A stretch of 64,000 bases of DNA from Marsupella aquatica (GCA_973895155.1 OZ316891.1:15748001-15812000); one strand, 5' to 3'. Positions 30,796 to 41,816 are shown, counted from the first letter of the stretch. Notes: generated from the letters alone by a model not told the origin. A program made the numbers and translations.

Positions 30796-31150
30796 CTCTG
30801 AGGGCTCATCGTTCAACTAGCCCCTCCTCCCTTCCTATTGGCCGAGCTTTTCACGCTCACAGTGTACTAGCCACTCGTGGGTCCGGTTCAGAGCGTATCA
30901 GTAGCCACCTTCGAGAATTTGTTATACGGACCCAAAGTGTCCCCTTACATGCTCGTAAACCGGGAGTACGAATGGCGCTCCGCCGCCATCCCGAATGTAA
31001 ATGCCCCTTATTAACTAATGATTCCCTAATCATAAGTACTAACTACTTAGTGTTGTTATGCTAATAACTACGGCCTACGGTGCCCCTAATGGGCGTGCTA
31101 AGCACGGCTAGGCCGAATCAATCATTAACCGCCGTGCTGGCGGCGTCACA

Positions 31151-31735
31151 AAGCTCAGACTGAAGCTACAGCCAAGATTGAGTGGTATTGGGTTGAGGCA
31201 ACCAAGCTCTTAGATAAAGCCTCAAGCCAGACACCAAGATGCAACTTCTTTGGCCTCAACTTGCGACCGCCCTGACCCAGGTCACTGACGCTGAAGCCAA
31301 GTTAGCCTTGGCCGTACAAGCGGAGTCAGAAAGGACGCCAAAATCTCACGGCTTCGGGCTCAGATTGATAGCTTGAAGGGGCAAGCTGTCATATGGCAGA
31401 AGGACATGGAAGAGGCCAACGCTTGGGTACAAAGGGATGCAGCAAAGGTGGACACCCTCAAAGTGGAAGTGGCACGGCTTCTACAGGAAGCCACGAAGCA
31501 AGACCAACTAGTGGCGCAGCTGGCGAGCAACGGCCAGCAGTTGGAAGAGGTGTGCCAAGAGGCCGCAGAGGAGATGGACGTGGTGAGGCAAGAGAACGAG
31601 TCTCTCTAGGACCAAGTCTAGATCCTCAAGCAGGACGCCGACCGGCTGAGAAGACAACGGGACGGCCGCTCCAAGTTCAGCTTGGGCGGGTCTGGCAAAC
31701 ATGCCAGACATTAGCGGCACAACAAGTTTAGCATA
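31151..31735 (+). pseudogene. X-family coiled-coil ORF fragment, opposite orientation
   Basis: The plus strand encodes KGQAVIWQKDMEEANAWVQR and QQLEEVCQEAAEEMDVVRQE, clearly homologous to the X(i) minus-strand coil (KGQDVIWQKDLKEADSQSQR, QQLEEACQETTEERDAA). Upstream, in a broken frame, KIEWYWVEATKL matches RIERYWVESVYL. It is a 3' fragment of a third X element lying head-to-head with X(i). In-frame stops occur after ENESL. Confidence 0.75.
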
Positions 31736-31783
31736 GTGTAGGTTTTAGCTAGGAAGGTCAGACACTGAGGACAAGCGCTGAAA

Positions 31784-32497
31784 CTAATTAGTGCTAGATA
31801 AGTATTCTTGTTCTCGATATTTCTTCATGGGGTTCACATCTCTCATGTAGTATTGCTGCCGTGGGCTAGGTTCATGCCAGAGTTTGTGCAAAGCCTTTTG
31901 CTCAAGTTTTGCTCTTAGCTTGGTTGGGTGTGTTGGCCATTCATGTTCAGGAAAATCCCAAGCATGGGCCCACCTGCACACATCTGCATACCACCCTTTA
32001 GCTGAAGATGAGCGCAAGGCATGAAAAGGAAATCTGTTTTCCTCCAACTCTCTTACACGCATGATGTATTTGAGTGTGTGGAAGAGTGCCTCCACCTCCA
32101 AAGGAAACAAGCCTGCCTCTGCAAGTGTAAGTGTATATGGGGTTTGTGACTTGATCCCAAGCTCCATCTCAAGAAATAGCTTTTGCAGCCCCTCAATCTG
32201 TTGCCACCCAGATTTAGACACACCTGCTCCCCAAATTGGTGCTCCATAAAGAATGACTGGTTTCACCAAAGCTCCAAAGAGATGTTTCCTTAACCTCCAA
32301 GTGTGTAGACCAGCTCTTTTGCATTTGTTCATGAATGCATAAAAAGCTCTGTACCCATTGGCAGCCCTAGATTTTACACATGAGGCCCAACTCAAGTTTT
32401 GAGAGAACTCCACCCCAAGGTATTTGTAGGTCCTCACAAATTCCACCAGATTCCCTTGGAAGTAGAGCTCTGGATTTTGTCGTGTGCCAATGCCCAA
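31784..32497 (-). pseudogene. LINE-C copy 3 ORF2, C-terminal part
   Basis: The frame after the RT deletion: GTRQNPELYFQGNLVEFVRT through the region after RT, cut off after LSST. The zinc knuckle is missing. Confidence 0.85.
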
Positions 32498-32509
32498 ACA
32501 TGATTCAGC

Positions 32510-33936
32510 TCATGCACCAAGTTTGTTAGTAAAGAGGGTCCTCCCCACAAAAGAAGCTCCAAATTCAGGCCCAACAGATCTTTAGCTTTCCCATGTTGCA
32601 TGTGGGAAAGATGCACCTTCACCTCCCTCTCTGTAAATTGAATGGTGTCCCCAAGGGGCAAAGGCATGCCACTAGCATCTGGAAAGAAATACAAGGATGT
32701 GACATAGGTTACCAGGTCCTGGTGATCCAAGGGGGGAGTAGTCTTGCCTGATTGCATTCTCTCCCAAAAACGTTTTGGATGTTTGATGAACTCCTCACAT
32801 AGTGATTGTTGATGACTCTTCAAGAAGCACCTCTTCTTGTGTTTGATGAAGTTCTTGTACATAGTGAATGCCAAAAGTCTCTTTTCCCCTGAATGTGATC
32901 TTGCTTGCATCCTTGCTCTAGCACAATCCTCGTCAAACCAAGCCTTCATGTTTTGCTTTCTAGGGGGTTTGGTGGAGAAAGTAGAGGCTGCTGCTTGTGC
33001 TATGACTTCTGAGAGCTCAATCTGATCATCCAGGGTATGGAGAAGATGTTCAAAGTTGGCTTTGAAGATGACTTCTCTATCAGGGTCTAGAAACAGAGGT
33101 TTGGGTACTGGCTTTCTATGCACTTTGTTTGGGATTGTGGTCAGGTCAAGATGGAACAACAAAGGCAAGTGTGAAGACTCTGGTTGTTGATCAAGTATTT
33201 GAAAGTCAACCACTCTAGTGGCAGAGGTAGGTGAGGCAAGAAGGTAATCAATGGTACTACATCCTTGTTTAGATCTAAAAGTGTAACCAGATGATTGGGG
33301 AAATCTCTCAAGCCCATTCAATATTCTTAGATTACAAGAAGCTCCCAAATGCAAAAAGTGACATGTCATGTCATTTGTTCTGGTGTCAAGAGCCTCTCTC
33401 ACCCAAGGTATCTCTTCACTACATGATGACCAAGGTAAAGTTCCTAAGTCCTCACTTTCAGTAAATTGTTCATTAGATACCCTAGCATTAAAGTCCCCCA
33501 CTATCCATGTCTCCCCTAGTGGTGATATATCATGAATGACTTGGATTAACCTATGAAATGGATAATGTGCATCAGCAATTCCCATTTTATAGACATTCAT
33601 ATTAAGGGGAGCAAAGTAGGTGACAATCAGAAATGATGGAGTACCTCTGGTATGAAGTCTCACCACCATGAACTGCTTGCTGGGATCTTCATGTTCAATA
33701 GAGGTGATGTGTTGAAGTTGATTCTTGGTGTAGACAGCAATGCCTCCAAACCCTCTTCCCCGTGTGGTCTTCTTCTCATTGAAGATGGATTGTATGCAAG
33801 TAAAGCCTTTAATGCTAGGTAGAGCATTTCCCTCATATTCCCAAGTCTCCGTGAAAAGCAAGATGTCAAAATTCTCAAACAAAGGTTCCCCTCCAATTGC
33901 TGTTTCTATGGAAAGTCCTGAAACATTCCATGCCAT
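32510..33936 (-). pseudogene. LINE-C copy 3 ORF2, endonuclease and linker
   Basis: ATG at 33936 (MAWNVSGLS). The whole endonuclease and the start of RT (AKDLLGLNLELL, LVHELN) are intact and nearly identical to copy 1, including the SSHLPL motif. At about 32510 the sequence jumps 709 bp ahead in the element, which shifts the frame. It could encode an endonuclease-only protein of about 475 residues plus a frameshift tail. Confidence 0.85.
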
Positions 33937-33957
33937 GATTCTCAAGGTCCCAATCCA

Positions 33958-34728
33958 TCATTTAGAAACAACTCTCTTCTTATTGGTAACAACAGCTTGT
34001 CCATTGCGCAAGTAGGCTACCAATCCTTGGTCTTTGGCTACCCTCACCTTCTCAAGCTCAATTTTCCTTGCTTGGACTTGTGTGGGAGTCAGATCATCAT
34101 CCAACCAAATCCTTAGCCCTTTAAGCATGCTCCTGTTAGCCATCACTCTAGCTTTCTCGGATTCAGCTGCAAACTTCACCAAGATTGGACGTGGAAGGTC
34201 CCCCTTCTTTTGCCCAATCCTATATGCTTGCAAAATGATAGGGTCATGCACTTTCATCTGAGATTGGAAGAATGAAATTGCTACCTTCTTGGTGTCTTCC
34301 TTCTCCTCCTCAACAAGGCCTGATATTTTGCAGTTGCTGACTCTTGCATGCTGGTTCTTGTGTTCTTCCTCTAGTGCTCTCCTCTCCTCCTCCTTGGCTT
34401 GGACAAATTCCATATGTGATTGTTTTGCAGCCTGTGCAAAGGTTTTGAGCTTCTCCTCAATCTCCCCTACAGCCTCATGTATCACTGATTTCTGTGGGCA
34501 CATACTCTTCTCCATGTCTCCAAAACACGATGCAAGCAATGAGAGTTGCTTACCATTCTCCTGAGTTTGAGATCGAAGATCACTAATCAACCTCTTTTGC
34601 TTGACATTCTCATTCTTTAGCTCCATCACCTCCTTGCTGAGCGTGGTAATCTCAATTGCGGAGTTTTCAGCCACAACTAAGATTTTCTCAAGCAAAGCCT
34701 TGAGATGGGCAATCTCCTCCGTTGCCAT
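33958..34728 (-). CDS. LINE-C ORF1 protein: coiled coil plus RRM-like RNA-binding region
   Basis: 256 codons from the ATG at 34728 to TGA at 33958, intact. Residues about 1-120 are a heptad coiled coil (LKALLEKILVVAENSAIEIT, EVMELKNENVKQKRLI). After that comes an L1 ORF1p-like RNA-binding part: RVSNCKISGLVEEEKEDTKK, AYRIGQKKGDLPRPILVKFA, KARVMANRSMLKGLRIWLDD, DLTPTQVQARKIE. This trimerising coil plus RRM/CTD plan is that of L1 and Tx1-type ORF1 proteins, which coat the LINE RNA. It differs from the CCHC-type ORF1 of LINE-A, so the two LINE families are not close. ORF2 starts 21 nt downstream. Confidence 0.85.
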   Translation of the reverse strand: MATEEIAHLKALLEKILVVAENSAIEITTLSKEVMELKNENVKQKRLISDLRSQTQENGKQLSLLASCFGDMEKSMCPQKSVIHEAVGEIEEKLKTFAQAAKQSHMEFVQAKEEERRALEEEHKNQHARVSNCKISGLVEEEKEDTKKVAISFFQSQMKVHDPIILQAYRIGQKKGDLPRPILVKFAAESEKARVMANRSMLKGLRIWLDDDLTPTQVQARKIELEKVRVAKDQGLVAYLRNGQAVVTNKKRVVSK

Positions 34729-34800
34729 CACAAAGCTGAAACTGTTGTTAGAATGTACTCTTAGACGACAAATAGAAATTGGGAGCAGTAGAGGATGTCA

Positions 34801-35522
34801 GTTGCAGCTCTACCTTTGCCAGTGATACACTCTCACTGTTTGCAACACTCTGGCAAAGTCTGAGCTCAAACCGCAGCCGATTGCCCTTCCAACTCGAAGT
34901 GAAATTTCGCCCCAAGCTTAGAATCCCAAAACTGGACACGTAGCAGATCGTGCATGCTAAAGTGCATACCAAACGATGTTGGTTGCAGCTCTAACTTTGC
35001 CAGTGATACATTCTCGCTGTTTCCAATGCTCTGGCAAAGTCTGAGCTTAAACCGTAGCCAATTTCCCTTCCAACTCGAAGTAAAATTTCGCCCCAAGCTC
35101 AGAATTGTGAAATTGGAGACGTAACAGATCGTGCATGCTAAAGTGCATATCAAACGATGTCGGTTGCAGCTCTAACTTTGCCAGTGATACATTCTTGCTG
35201 TTTCCAATGCTCTGGAAAAATCTGAGCTCAAACCGCAGCCGATTGCCTTTCCAACTCGAAGTGAAATTTCACCCCGAGCTCAGAATCGCGAAACTAGAGA
35301 CGTAGCAGATCGCGCATGCTAAAGTGCATACCAAACGATGTCGGTTGCAGCTCTAACTTTGCCAGTGATACATTCTCACTGTTTCCAATGCTCTGGCAAA
35401 GTCTGAGCTTAAACTGCAACCGATTGCCCTTCCAACTCGAAGTGAAATTTCGCCCCAAGCTCAGAATCGCGAAACTGGAGACGTAGCAGATCGCGCATGC
35501 TAAAGTGCATACCAAACGATGT
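34801..35522. repeat. Four 181-bp tandem units upstream of LINE-C ORF1
   Basis: Units begin (plus strand) with GTTGCAGCTCTAMCTTTGCC at 34801, 34982, 35163 and 35344; each is 181 bp (the last about 179) and they are roughly 90-95 percent alike by eye. In LINE orientation they precede a linker of about 70 bp and then the ORF1 ATG. That is the arrangement of 5'UTR promoter monomers in rodent L1. An unrelated minisatellite is the alternative. Confidence 0.85.
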
Positions 35523-35664
35523 TATGCACATAGAGAAGAACATATGCGAGAGTCTACTCCAATTTTTGAGTGGAGAAAAGGACACGGGCTCTGTACGTAT
35601 GGATCTACAGGACAAGGGAATTTGACCCCACCTTTGGCTTACAACACACCAGAGCAGGGCAAAT

Positions 35665-36402
35665 GTGTTTTTGAAGTACCAAGCACCATATTGTTGCACA
35701 GACACAGAGTGGCAGACCTTTTTATCAAGGTTGAGTTCACTCCGAGCTCCTACAGATTATGCTAGTGCATTCAAGAGGCATGTGAAGGATAACAAATTCC
35801 AATTTGGTAGTATGAAAACCCATGACTACCATGTCATGATGCAACAAGTCCTGCCATTGTGCTTGAGGGGCCTCATGCAAGAGTCTGTGTGTAAAGTTAT
35901 ACTGCGTTTGAGTGATGTGTTCCGCAGAGTTTGTGTGAAGGTGTGGGATGCTGCACAGTTTCCCCAGTTGAAGAAAGATGTGGCACTATTGTTGTGCGAT
36001 CTTGAAATATATTTCCCGCCTGCATTCTTTGATGTAATGACTCATCTGCTCATCCATGTTGTGGAAGAAATAGACCAGTACGGGCCGGTGACAGCACGCT
36101 GGTTGTACCCCCTGGAGCGGTACATGAAGTTTATGAAGGGTCATGTGCAATCTTACTATAGGCCAGAGGCAAGTATGGCTCGGGGTTATATAAAAGATGA
36201 AACTCTGGGCTACATCACAGAGTACCTAGCAGATTACGAGCATGTGACAAGGCGAGTATGGAATTCTGATGAAGAAGAAGGGGTGTCTGGGGAAGTCCTA
36301 CAAGGTGCTGCAACCACAGTGAAGCTGACCATCAAAATTAGAGACTTGGCTCATCAATACGTTTTGGAAAACACTGATGCAATGCAACCCTGGCTTGAGT
36401 GA
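35665..36402 (+). pseudogene. CACTA-1 transposase segment with DUF4218
   Basis: Plus-strand frame with the DUF4218 landmarks: WQTFLSRLSSLRAPTDYASA, GSMKTHDYHVMMQQVLPLCL, KDVALLLCDLEIYFPPAFFD, THLLIHVVEEIDQYGPVTAR, then WLYPLERYMKFMKGHV and RPEASMARGYI. In CACTA transposases this lies after the catalytic Transposase_21 domain and before DUF4216. The catalytic part is absent upstream. TGA at 36400-36402; whether the real exon ends slightly earlier is unclear. Confidence 0.85.
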
Positions 36403-36524
36403 GGTACTTTGGTCTCCCTGTATGTAACTTGTTTTCAATTTTCTTTGCTGCCCTTGGTTTCTAAATTGCAGACATGTATAGAATGTGTACTCTGATTGCT
36501 AAATCCATGCACTTATATGTGTAG

Positions 36525-37290
36525 GGAGTACGAGGCACAAAAGGCTATTCAATCAAGCACGTCTGCCACATTCCCATGCATGTCAGAATGGTTGAGATGC
36601 ACAGTTCGAGAGCATCATGCAAGCCATCCTAATATGGATGCAGATGTCTATCTCTTGTCCAATCCTCCACGGTTGCTGGTAAAGTCTTACAAACGGATGG
36701 CAGCATATGGCAATCACTATAGAGTGAGAGATGAAACAACTTCTTCCAGGGTAACATATGATTGTGGGCTCATTTGTGTATTTCAGCATGAGAGCCCTGA
36801 TGAAAGTAGAGGAGTGTTGCAGATGGGGTATGTAGGAGAACTAAGTGATATCTGGCTTCTTGACTATGGAGCCACATCCACTCCTGTAATTGTGATGAAG
36901 GGTGAATGGGTAAGACAAGTGTGGCGTGGTAACAGGGCCAGTATGAAAAGAGACCGGGATGGCTTTCTGCTTGCCAATTTCAAGTCCAAGTTGCCCGAAT
37001 GGGAGCAGCCTTTTGTGTATCCCAGTCAGGTGGAGCAAGCCTTCTTCTTGGATGTGGAAGAGAACCCAGGTTGGAGGGTAGTGTGTCATAAGAAGCCCGA
37101 AAATTGTAGGGTAGAAGGGTCAAAGCTAGAGTTTCATTTGGATAGAGATAGTGCATTTGAACAACCACGTACTGGAGACGTTGGTACTGTTCAAACAAGC
37201 ACAAAGTATGTTCCTCTAACACGGGTGGATGCTTGGGAGGGTGAGGAGCCATTTGTAGAGGCTGAGCCTGACACCATGCGTATGCAATAA
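36525..37290 (+). pseudogene. CACTA-1 transposase segment with DUF4216
   Basis: After an acceptor-like TGTGTAG at 36524. Landmarks: SHPNMDADVYLLSNPPRLLV, RVTYDCGLICVFQH, MGYVGELSDIWLLDYGATST, KGEWVRQVWRGNRASMKRDR, DGFLLANFKS, PFVYPSQVEQAFFLDVEENP, GWRVV. DUF4216 closes the TnpD transposase; the stop TAA is at 37288-37290. The same block, decayed, appears at 62.97-63.27 kb. It is non-functional because the catalytic domain is gone. Confidence 0.85.
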
Positions 37291-37311
37291 TGTTTGTCAT
37301 TGAATAGGATC

Positions 37312-40300
37312 ATGGAAGAAGATGATGATGAGATGAGTGAGTCTGAAAAGCAAGCCATGATACGTGCAGCATATGTTGATGAGAGGCTGGCAGCTTTGGG
37401 AGCTGAGCTCAGACAGGGATTTTCCGCTTTGTAAGGGAACAATTATCATCCACAGAACCTATCCAAACTTTGCTCATTAATTGGAATGAATGTAGCTATG
37501 TTTACTAGAGTTGCTCAATGGATGTTGCTTTTGGATGGCATGCAGGCTCCCAGACAGGAGAAGTGTAGTGCAGAAAAGGGCTAGGCAAAGCATCAGTGAC
37601 AGTGCAAGTGGACCTCGGCGACGCAATGAGAGACTAGCAGTGAAGGACATTTCATCGATGGCAGATTCTGCAGATGATGGGCAAGATGTTGGGTCCGGTG
37701 AAAACCATAAGGAATTTGATGATGTAGAGTACTATCCAGAGGAGGAGCCCGATGCAGATGATGGGCAAGATGTTGGGTCCGGTGAAAACCATAAAGAATT
37801 TGATGATGTAGAGTACTATCCAGAGGAGGAGCCCGATGCAGATGATGAAGAATATGGGCAGGGCAAGCATACTGTCGTGGAGCCCAGCAAAATTGTGGTA
37901 ATGAAGTGTTGAAGTAGTGTATCACAGTAGTGATATGTTTGGCTCATGTGAGTGTTGCAAGTCAGAGGAAGATACTTCTTTTAAGTTTATTGTCCTTGCA
38001 CACATGTTCTTGCAGGCTAAGAGAGGTGGACTTGCTGCTCGGGGTATGGGCCGTGGGCACAGTACAACAACATATGGAGGGCAAAGCATAGTGCATTACA
38101 TTGCACGTGGGTCCGGACCAGTGGGGCGTGCTGGGCACATACCACCTCCACCTCCAGGTAAAACCCAACAGAGCAGTGGGTATGGAACAACAACTGTTGG
38201 TGTAGGTGGTCACACTGTTGTGTATGGAGCTGCACCACATGGTGGGCACATCCCACCCTCCTTTGCAAGTAGAGCAACAACACATACCCACAGCACAGGT
38301 GCAGGTCAGGTTAGAGCAACCCCACGCAGCGAGGGGTACACTGTGGTGTATGGAGCACCACCAACATACAGTGCACCCTCTCAGGGGAGAGCAGCCCCAC
38401 AAGTGGATGGGTATGGACCACCACCACCTGCTGGCCACACTGTTGTGTACGTTACGGGTCCACCACCACCACACATTACACGGGGCCAAGGTAGACCAAC
38501 ACAACATACTGAGCAGTATGGAGCCACAGGAGACGATTGGAGATGTGAGTAGGGATTGCCCTTCAATTCTGGCATTTATGTAATTACTTTGGAAATATAT
38601 AAAGGGTATGCTAGTGTGATGTTAAAGACCTAATTAAAGTTCTTAATTATGTGACTACAGATTCTGTCCATCCTGATTGGGGAGTAACTGACAAGGAGGT
38701 TTACTATGAACCTGAAGTAGAGGCAGGACAAGGGACAACTGTAGCCTATGGTTCTGAGCAATGGCCAGAGCCTGATTGGTTGGCTGGTGGGGAAGATGTA
38801 CAGGTAGTTGAGCCTGCCTCTTATCCACAGAGTGTCGGCAAAGCATCTGGTAAGTTACACTTATGAAACAATAAACAATACTTGGCTGGGAGATGGGCAT
38901 TCTATGAAGATGGTCAGGTTGCAAGTTAGATTGCAATTGGTATCCACTATTTGACATATACAAAGGTATTGATGTTACTATTGTATGATGTCACATGGAT
39001 CTGGGATGATGCAGGGGGCATTAGAAGTCCACTAAAGGGTAGTGCAAAAGTTCCAGCGAATCCTAAACCTGTCACACCAAGCAGTACCACAGAAGCAATG
39101 CAGGACCTGACAGAACCAAGAAAGGAGCAATGGACATTGGGAGCAACCGTTGGGTGAACAGTGCATCTGCAGGGAAGAATCGTTGGTTGGTTGACTTGAA
39201 AGGTGAAATATTGCGATGGCTGGATTTGAGTGTGGTGAATTTTGCGCAGCAGCATCCAGCGGATTGGCAACAAGTTGTTGACAATGTAGCCGCAAAATGG
39301 AAATATGTGGGCCATCCGGATGGAGTAGCCATGGAGTGTCTTCAAGCTCATGCAAAGACAATTCTGAAGAATGAGAGGTGGAGATTGTATGTGTTGTTTC
39401 AAGAAGGTGGAGAGGACCAAAGAATGCCTACTCCCCCATTGACAGATCCTCTTCAATGGAGCAAGCTAGTCCATCACTTCTTGAGTGAATCCGGCAAGAG
39501 TAAGAGTTCCCAGATGGCATATGCACGTGGCAACGTTCAGAACCTTAACTTGACAGGAAGGAAAGGGAATGCTCCAATAGTAGAGCAATTGGTAAGAATA
39601 ATTGTTGGATTGGCAGACCTAGCTTCTACAGTGTATTTGAGTTTTTTTTGTGTCCAAGCAAATAATGTGTGAAAATATGATGTATGCAGAAGGCACAAAA
39701 TGGACAGTCCCCTACAAAAGAAGAGGTGAGAGCTGAAGCAAGAAAACAGAAGCAGAAATCTGGCCAGAGTGATCCTTCAAACCAAGTGAGTACTCATACC
39801 AGATAGTGTTCTTTGAGGTCCACATTCCCTAGTTTGCATGAACAATGGGACCATATATTATTTACCAGGTGTAATGGATTGACTCTGTTGGACATATGTG
39901 TTTGCAGGGAGGGTTTATCATGTTCTCTTAGCAATTTATCAGATCGTGTGAAATGTATGGAGTCTCATGAGAATGATGTGACCGTGAAATTGAGTGAAAT
40001 GGCAAGTGAGTTGACTACTTTAAAGGAAGATGTTCAGAAGCTTATTCGTGTGCAAGAAGACCAATACAAATGTATAATGAATGCAATATGGAATGGAGGT
40101 TCTAGAGACCTGCCACATTACTCCAATTTGATGAATCCAGAGGGTAACATTGAACAGCAAATGGAGGTGGAGCCCATAGAAAGGGATGTGGAGGGTACCA
40201 TGGCCCCAACAATGGAAGGTAAGGTTTCTCATATGTTTCCATGATTGGAGATGAGGCAAAAAATGTGTTTTGTTATATGTTTCCATGATTGGAGATAAAG

Positions 40301-40900
40301 CAAAAATGCTGATAGGCTGGTGACTTGCTATTTTGTTATTGCAGAGGTTACCAATGTACTGAATACCCCCAGTTTGGATTCATATGAAGAGTTCATAGAA
40401 GTTGCCAAAGCCGGTGAGAATGGATGCGAAACGGAGGGCCAGGTGGAGACCCAAATTCCATCACAGGCAGGTGACATACAGGTGTGACCACAGACGGTGG
40501 AGTAGAAGTAGAGCTTTCAGCTGCTGGGAGACCTATTCGGAAGGTGAAGAGTCGGGCCAGGGCCAGGGCAAGTGGTAGAGTGGCAGCGGCAAAGAAGCGT
40601 AAAGCTGATGCAGAATTGAAAACTCAGGCACATCCTGAGTATGTATTGTTCTCACCACAGCAAAATGAGTTGTGTGTAGGGTATGGAAAATTGCGCCCTG
40701 AGCAGATTACATTCCATTGCAAAGAAGTACCAACAGGGTATTCTGTAGTGTTGTTGACAAAGCTTGTGAAGCCAAAGACCCCTTTACCAGTTCCTAATTT
40801 GAACGATGACCCGCCACAGACAATTATTGCAGATGCTCTGAACTCTTTGGTGTTGTGGCCAACAGATTACATAGGGACACCTGAAATGTGTGGTTTGTAG
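37312..40900 (+). pseudogene. CACTA-1 TnpA-like gene with Transposase_24, multi-exon, frameshifted
   Basis: Exons inferred from splice signals and frame. About 37312-37433 (MEEDDDEMSESEKQAM); 37546-37891 (SGPRRRNERL, acidic, with an 84-bp tandem duplication); 38017-38546 (Gly/Pro-rich, repeated HTVVYGA); 38661-38850 (HPDWGV, EPDWLAGGEDV); 39015-39591 with Transposase_24 (GEILRWLDLSVVNFAQQHPA, ILKNERWRLYVLFQEGGE, SSQMAYARGNVQNLN); 39690-39786; 39908-40219 (coil); 40345-40900 ending in the conserved GYGKLRPEQITFHCKEVPTG, YSVVLLTKLVKPK, NLNDDPPQ domain. A frameshift near 39130 and another near 40484 break the frame. It is the full counterpart of the CACTA-2 gene. Confidence 0.75.
37673..37840 (+). 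repeat. 84-bp tandem duplication in CACTA-1 acidic exon
   Basis: Units 37673-37756 and 37757-37840 are almost identical and each encodes 28 residues (contains GSGENHKEFDDVEYYPEE). The frame is kept. Confidence 0.9.
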
Positions 40901-40949
40901 TTTTAGCCTAAACTTAGAAACAACTGCATGATTGGTGCCAAATGTTACC

Positions 40950-41816
40950 TAGATATTTCATAATGCAGAGTTGAATTGAGATTCACTGGATCATTCACTG
41001 GATCATCCACTATTTGTATGAAATTATGCATGTATGTTCAATAGTTAATATGAGTTCTAAGATTCGAATAGAACTATGTTGTCTCTCACGTTTTCATGTA
41101 AGACTTGTGTACTTGTATGCTTGAGTGCTTGAATGTATGCTTGTATGCTTGAGTTGACTATTAGTCATGTTTCTAGTGCTATGTGCAGGCTACAATTGCC
41201 TTAGGTCGAGTCAAAATTTTGACCAAAAGGGTCAAAGAATGCAGTCGTGAACTAGACTAATGAGTCATTTTGGGTCATTAAGATATGACCGTGATATATT
41301 ACATCGTGGTCCCCAATAAGACCAACCAGTCTAGCCCAATCTTAAGATTTTTAAGAATGATTAGTCATCTGTAGTCATCATCTGTCACTAATGTGCCCAT
41401 ACACTCTAAACTTTTAAGACCAACTAGTCATAATCAGTCGCCTGTGTTCCGTTATTGAACCATAGCACCAGTCATTGAACCATAGCACCAGTCATATATG
41501 CGAAAGGAAACTCTTCCTCACTGACTGTTTGTGACTAATTCATACCTCATTTTGAGTCATACAAATGACTACTTTGCAGTCATTTGTAAGACTACAACTT
41601 CTCCAAATCCCAAAATGCCCAAGTACGGATTTGGTCGTTATTAGTCACAAAATGTGCCTTAAACCCTAGTCACATAGCTGACCACTCGATTTCAGTCACT
41701 TTAAATAAGGCGCTATGTCAAAATTACGACTGGCTTGATACCCCCCAAACTTTAGTCACAAGGAGTCATGGGCAGTCGTAAAACTTAGCCATAAAACACC
41801 CCGGTTTCTTCTAGTG
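40950..41816. repeat. CACTA-1 3' subterminal repeats and terminal inverted repeat
   Basis: No coding. AGTCA/TGACT motifs are very dense from about 41160 to 41790. A 20-bp unit (ATTGAACCATAGCACCAGTC) is doubled at 41454-41493. The end reads CACCCCGGTTTCTTCTAGTG, the inverted form of CACTAGAAGAAACC. Confidence 0.85.

Larger units (their letters stand above)
13195..31150 (-). mobile_element. X(i): unclassified coiled-coil element, split by nested insertions
   Basis: Read on the minus strand it starts near 31150 with TGTGACGCCGCC and ends at 13195 with GACGCACCACA, so the two ends form short imperfect inverted repeats (TGTGRYGC). Inside are a TATA box (30795), a long decayed ORF (30685 to 28211, resuming at 15164 to 15044), and a 3' non-coding part. 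CACTA-2 and a CACTA fragment are inserted in it. A related element, X(ii), lies at 20463-25174. No transposase, RT or integrase is visible. No clear target duplication is found for X(i), because its right side abuts another X fragment, so the outer limits are provisional. Confidence 0.55.
31790..35522 (-). mobile_element. LINE-C copy 3: 5' end present, RT core and 3' end deleted
   Basis: Minus-strand LINE with the only full ORF1 of the family in this window, and upstream of it four 181-bp tandem units. It lacks about 709 bp of the RT core (junction near 32500) and everything after EQEYLSST, including the 3'UTR and hexamer tail (ends at 31790). Loss of the 3' end is unexpected for a TPRT product, so it was probably deleted after insertion, together with the 5' half of CACTA-1. 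Confidence 0.85.
35523..41816 (+). mobile_element. CACTA-1: 3' part of an En/Spm transposon
   Basis: Plus-strand element that keeps the end of the TnpD-type transposase (DUF4218, DUF4216), a complete but broken TnpA-like gene, TGACT-rich subterminal repeats and a 3' terminus (ACCCCGGTTTCTTCTAGTG at 41816). The 5' terminus and the catalytic TNP2 (Transposase_21) domain are missing; the sequence is cut at 35523 by LINE-C monomers. The gene order matches the family norm: transposase first, TnpA-like second. Confidence 0.88.

Noticed and set aside
34748-35515. Repeated minus-strand frames in the 181-bp units (LSLGRNFTSSWKGN)
   Set aside because: Each unit is 181 bp, not a multiple of 3, so the frame changes every unit. 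They are by-products of the repeat.
34801-35522. CRISPR-like repeat array
   Set aside because: The units are 181 bp, contiguous, with no spacers, in a plant genome next to a LINE.
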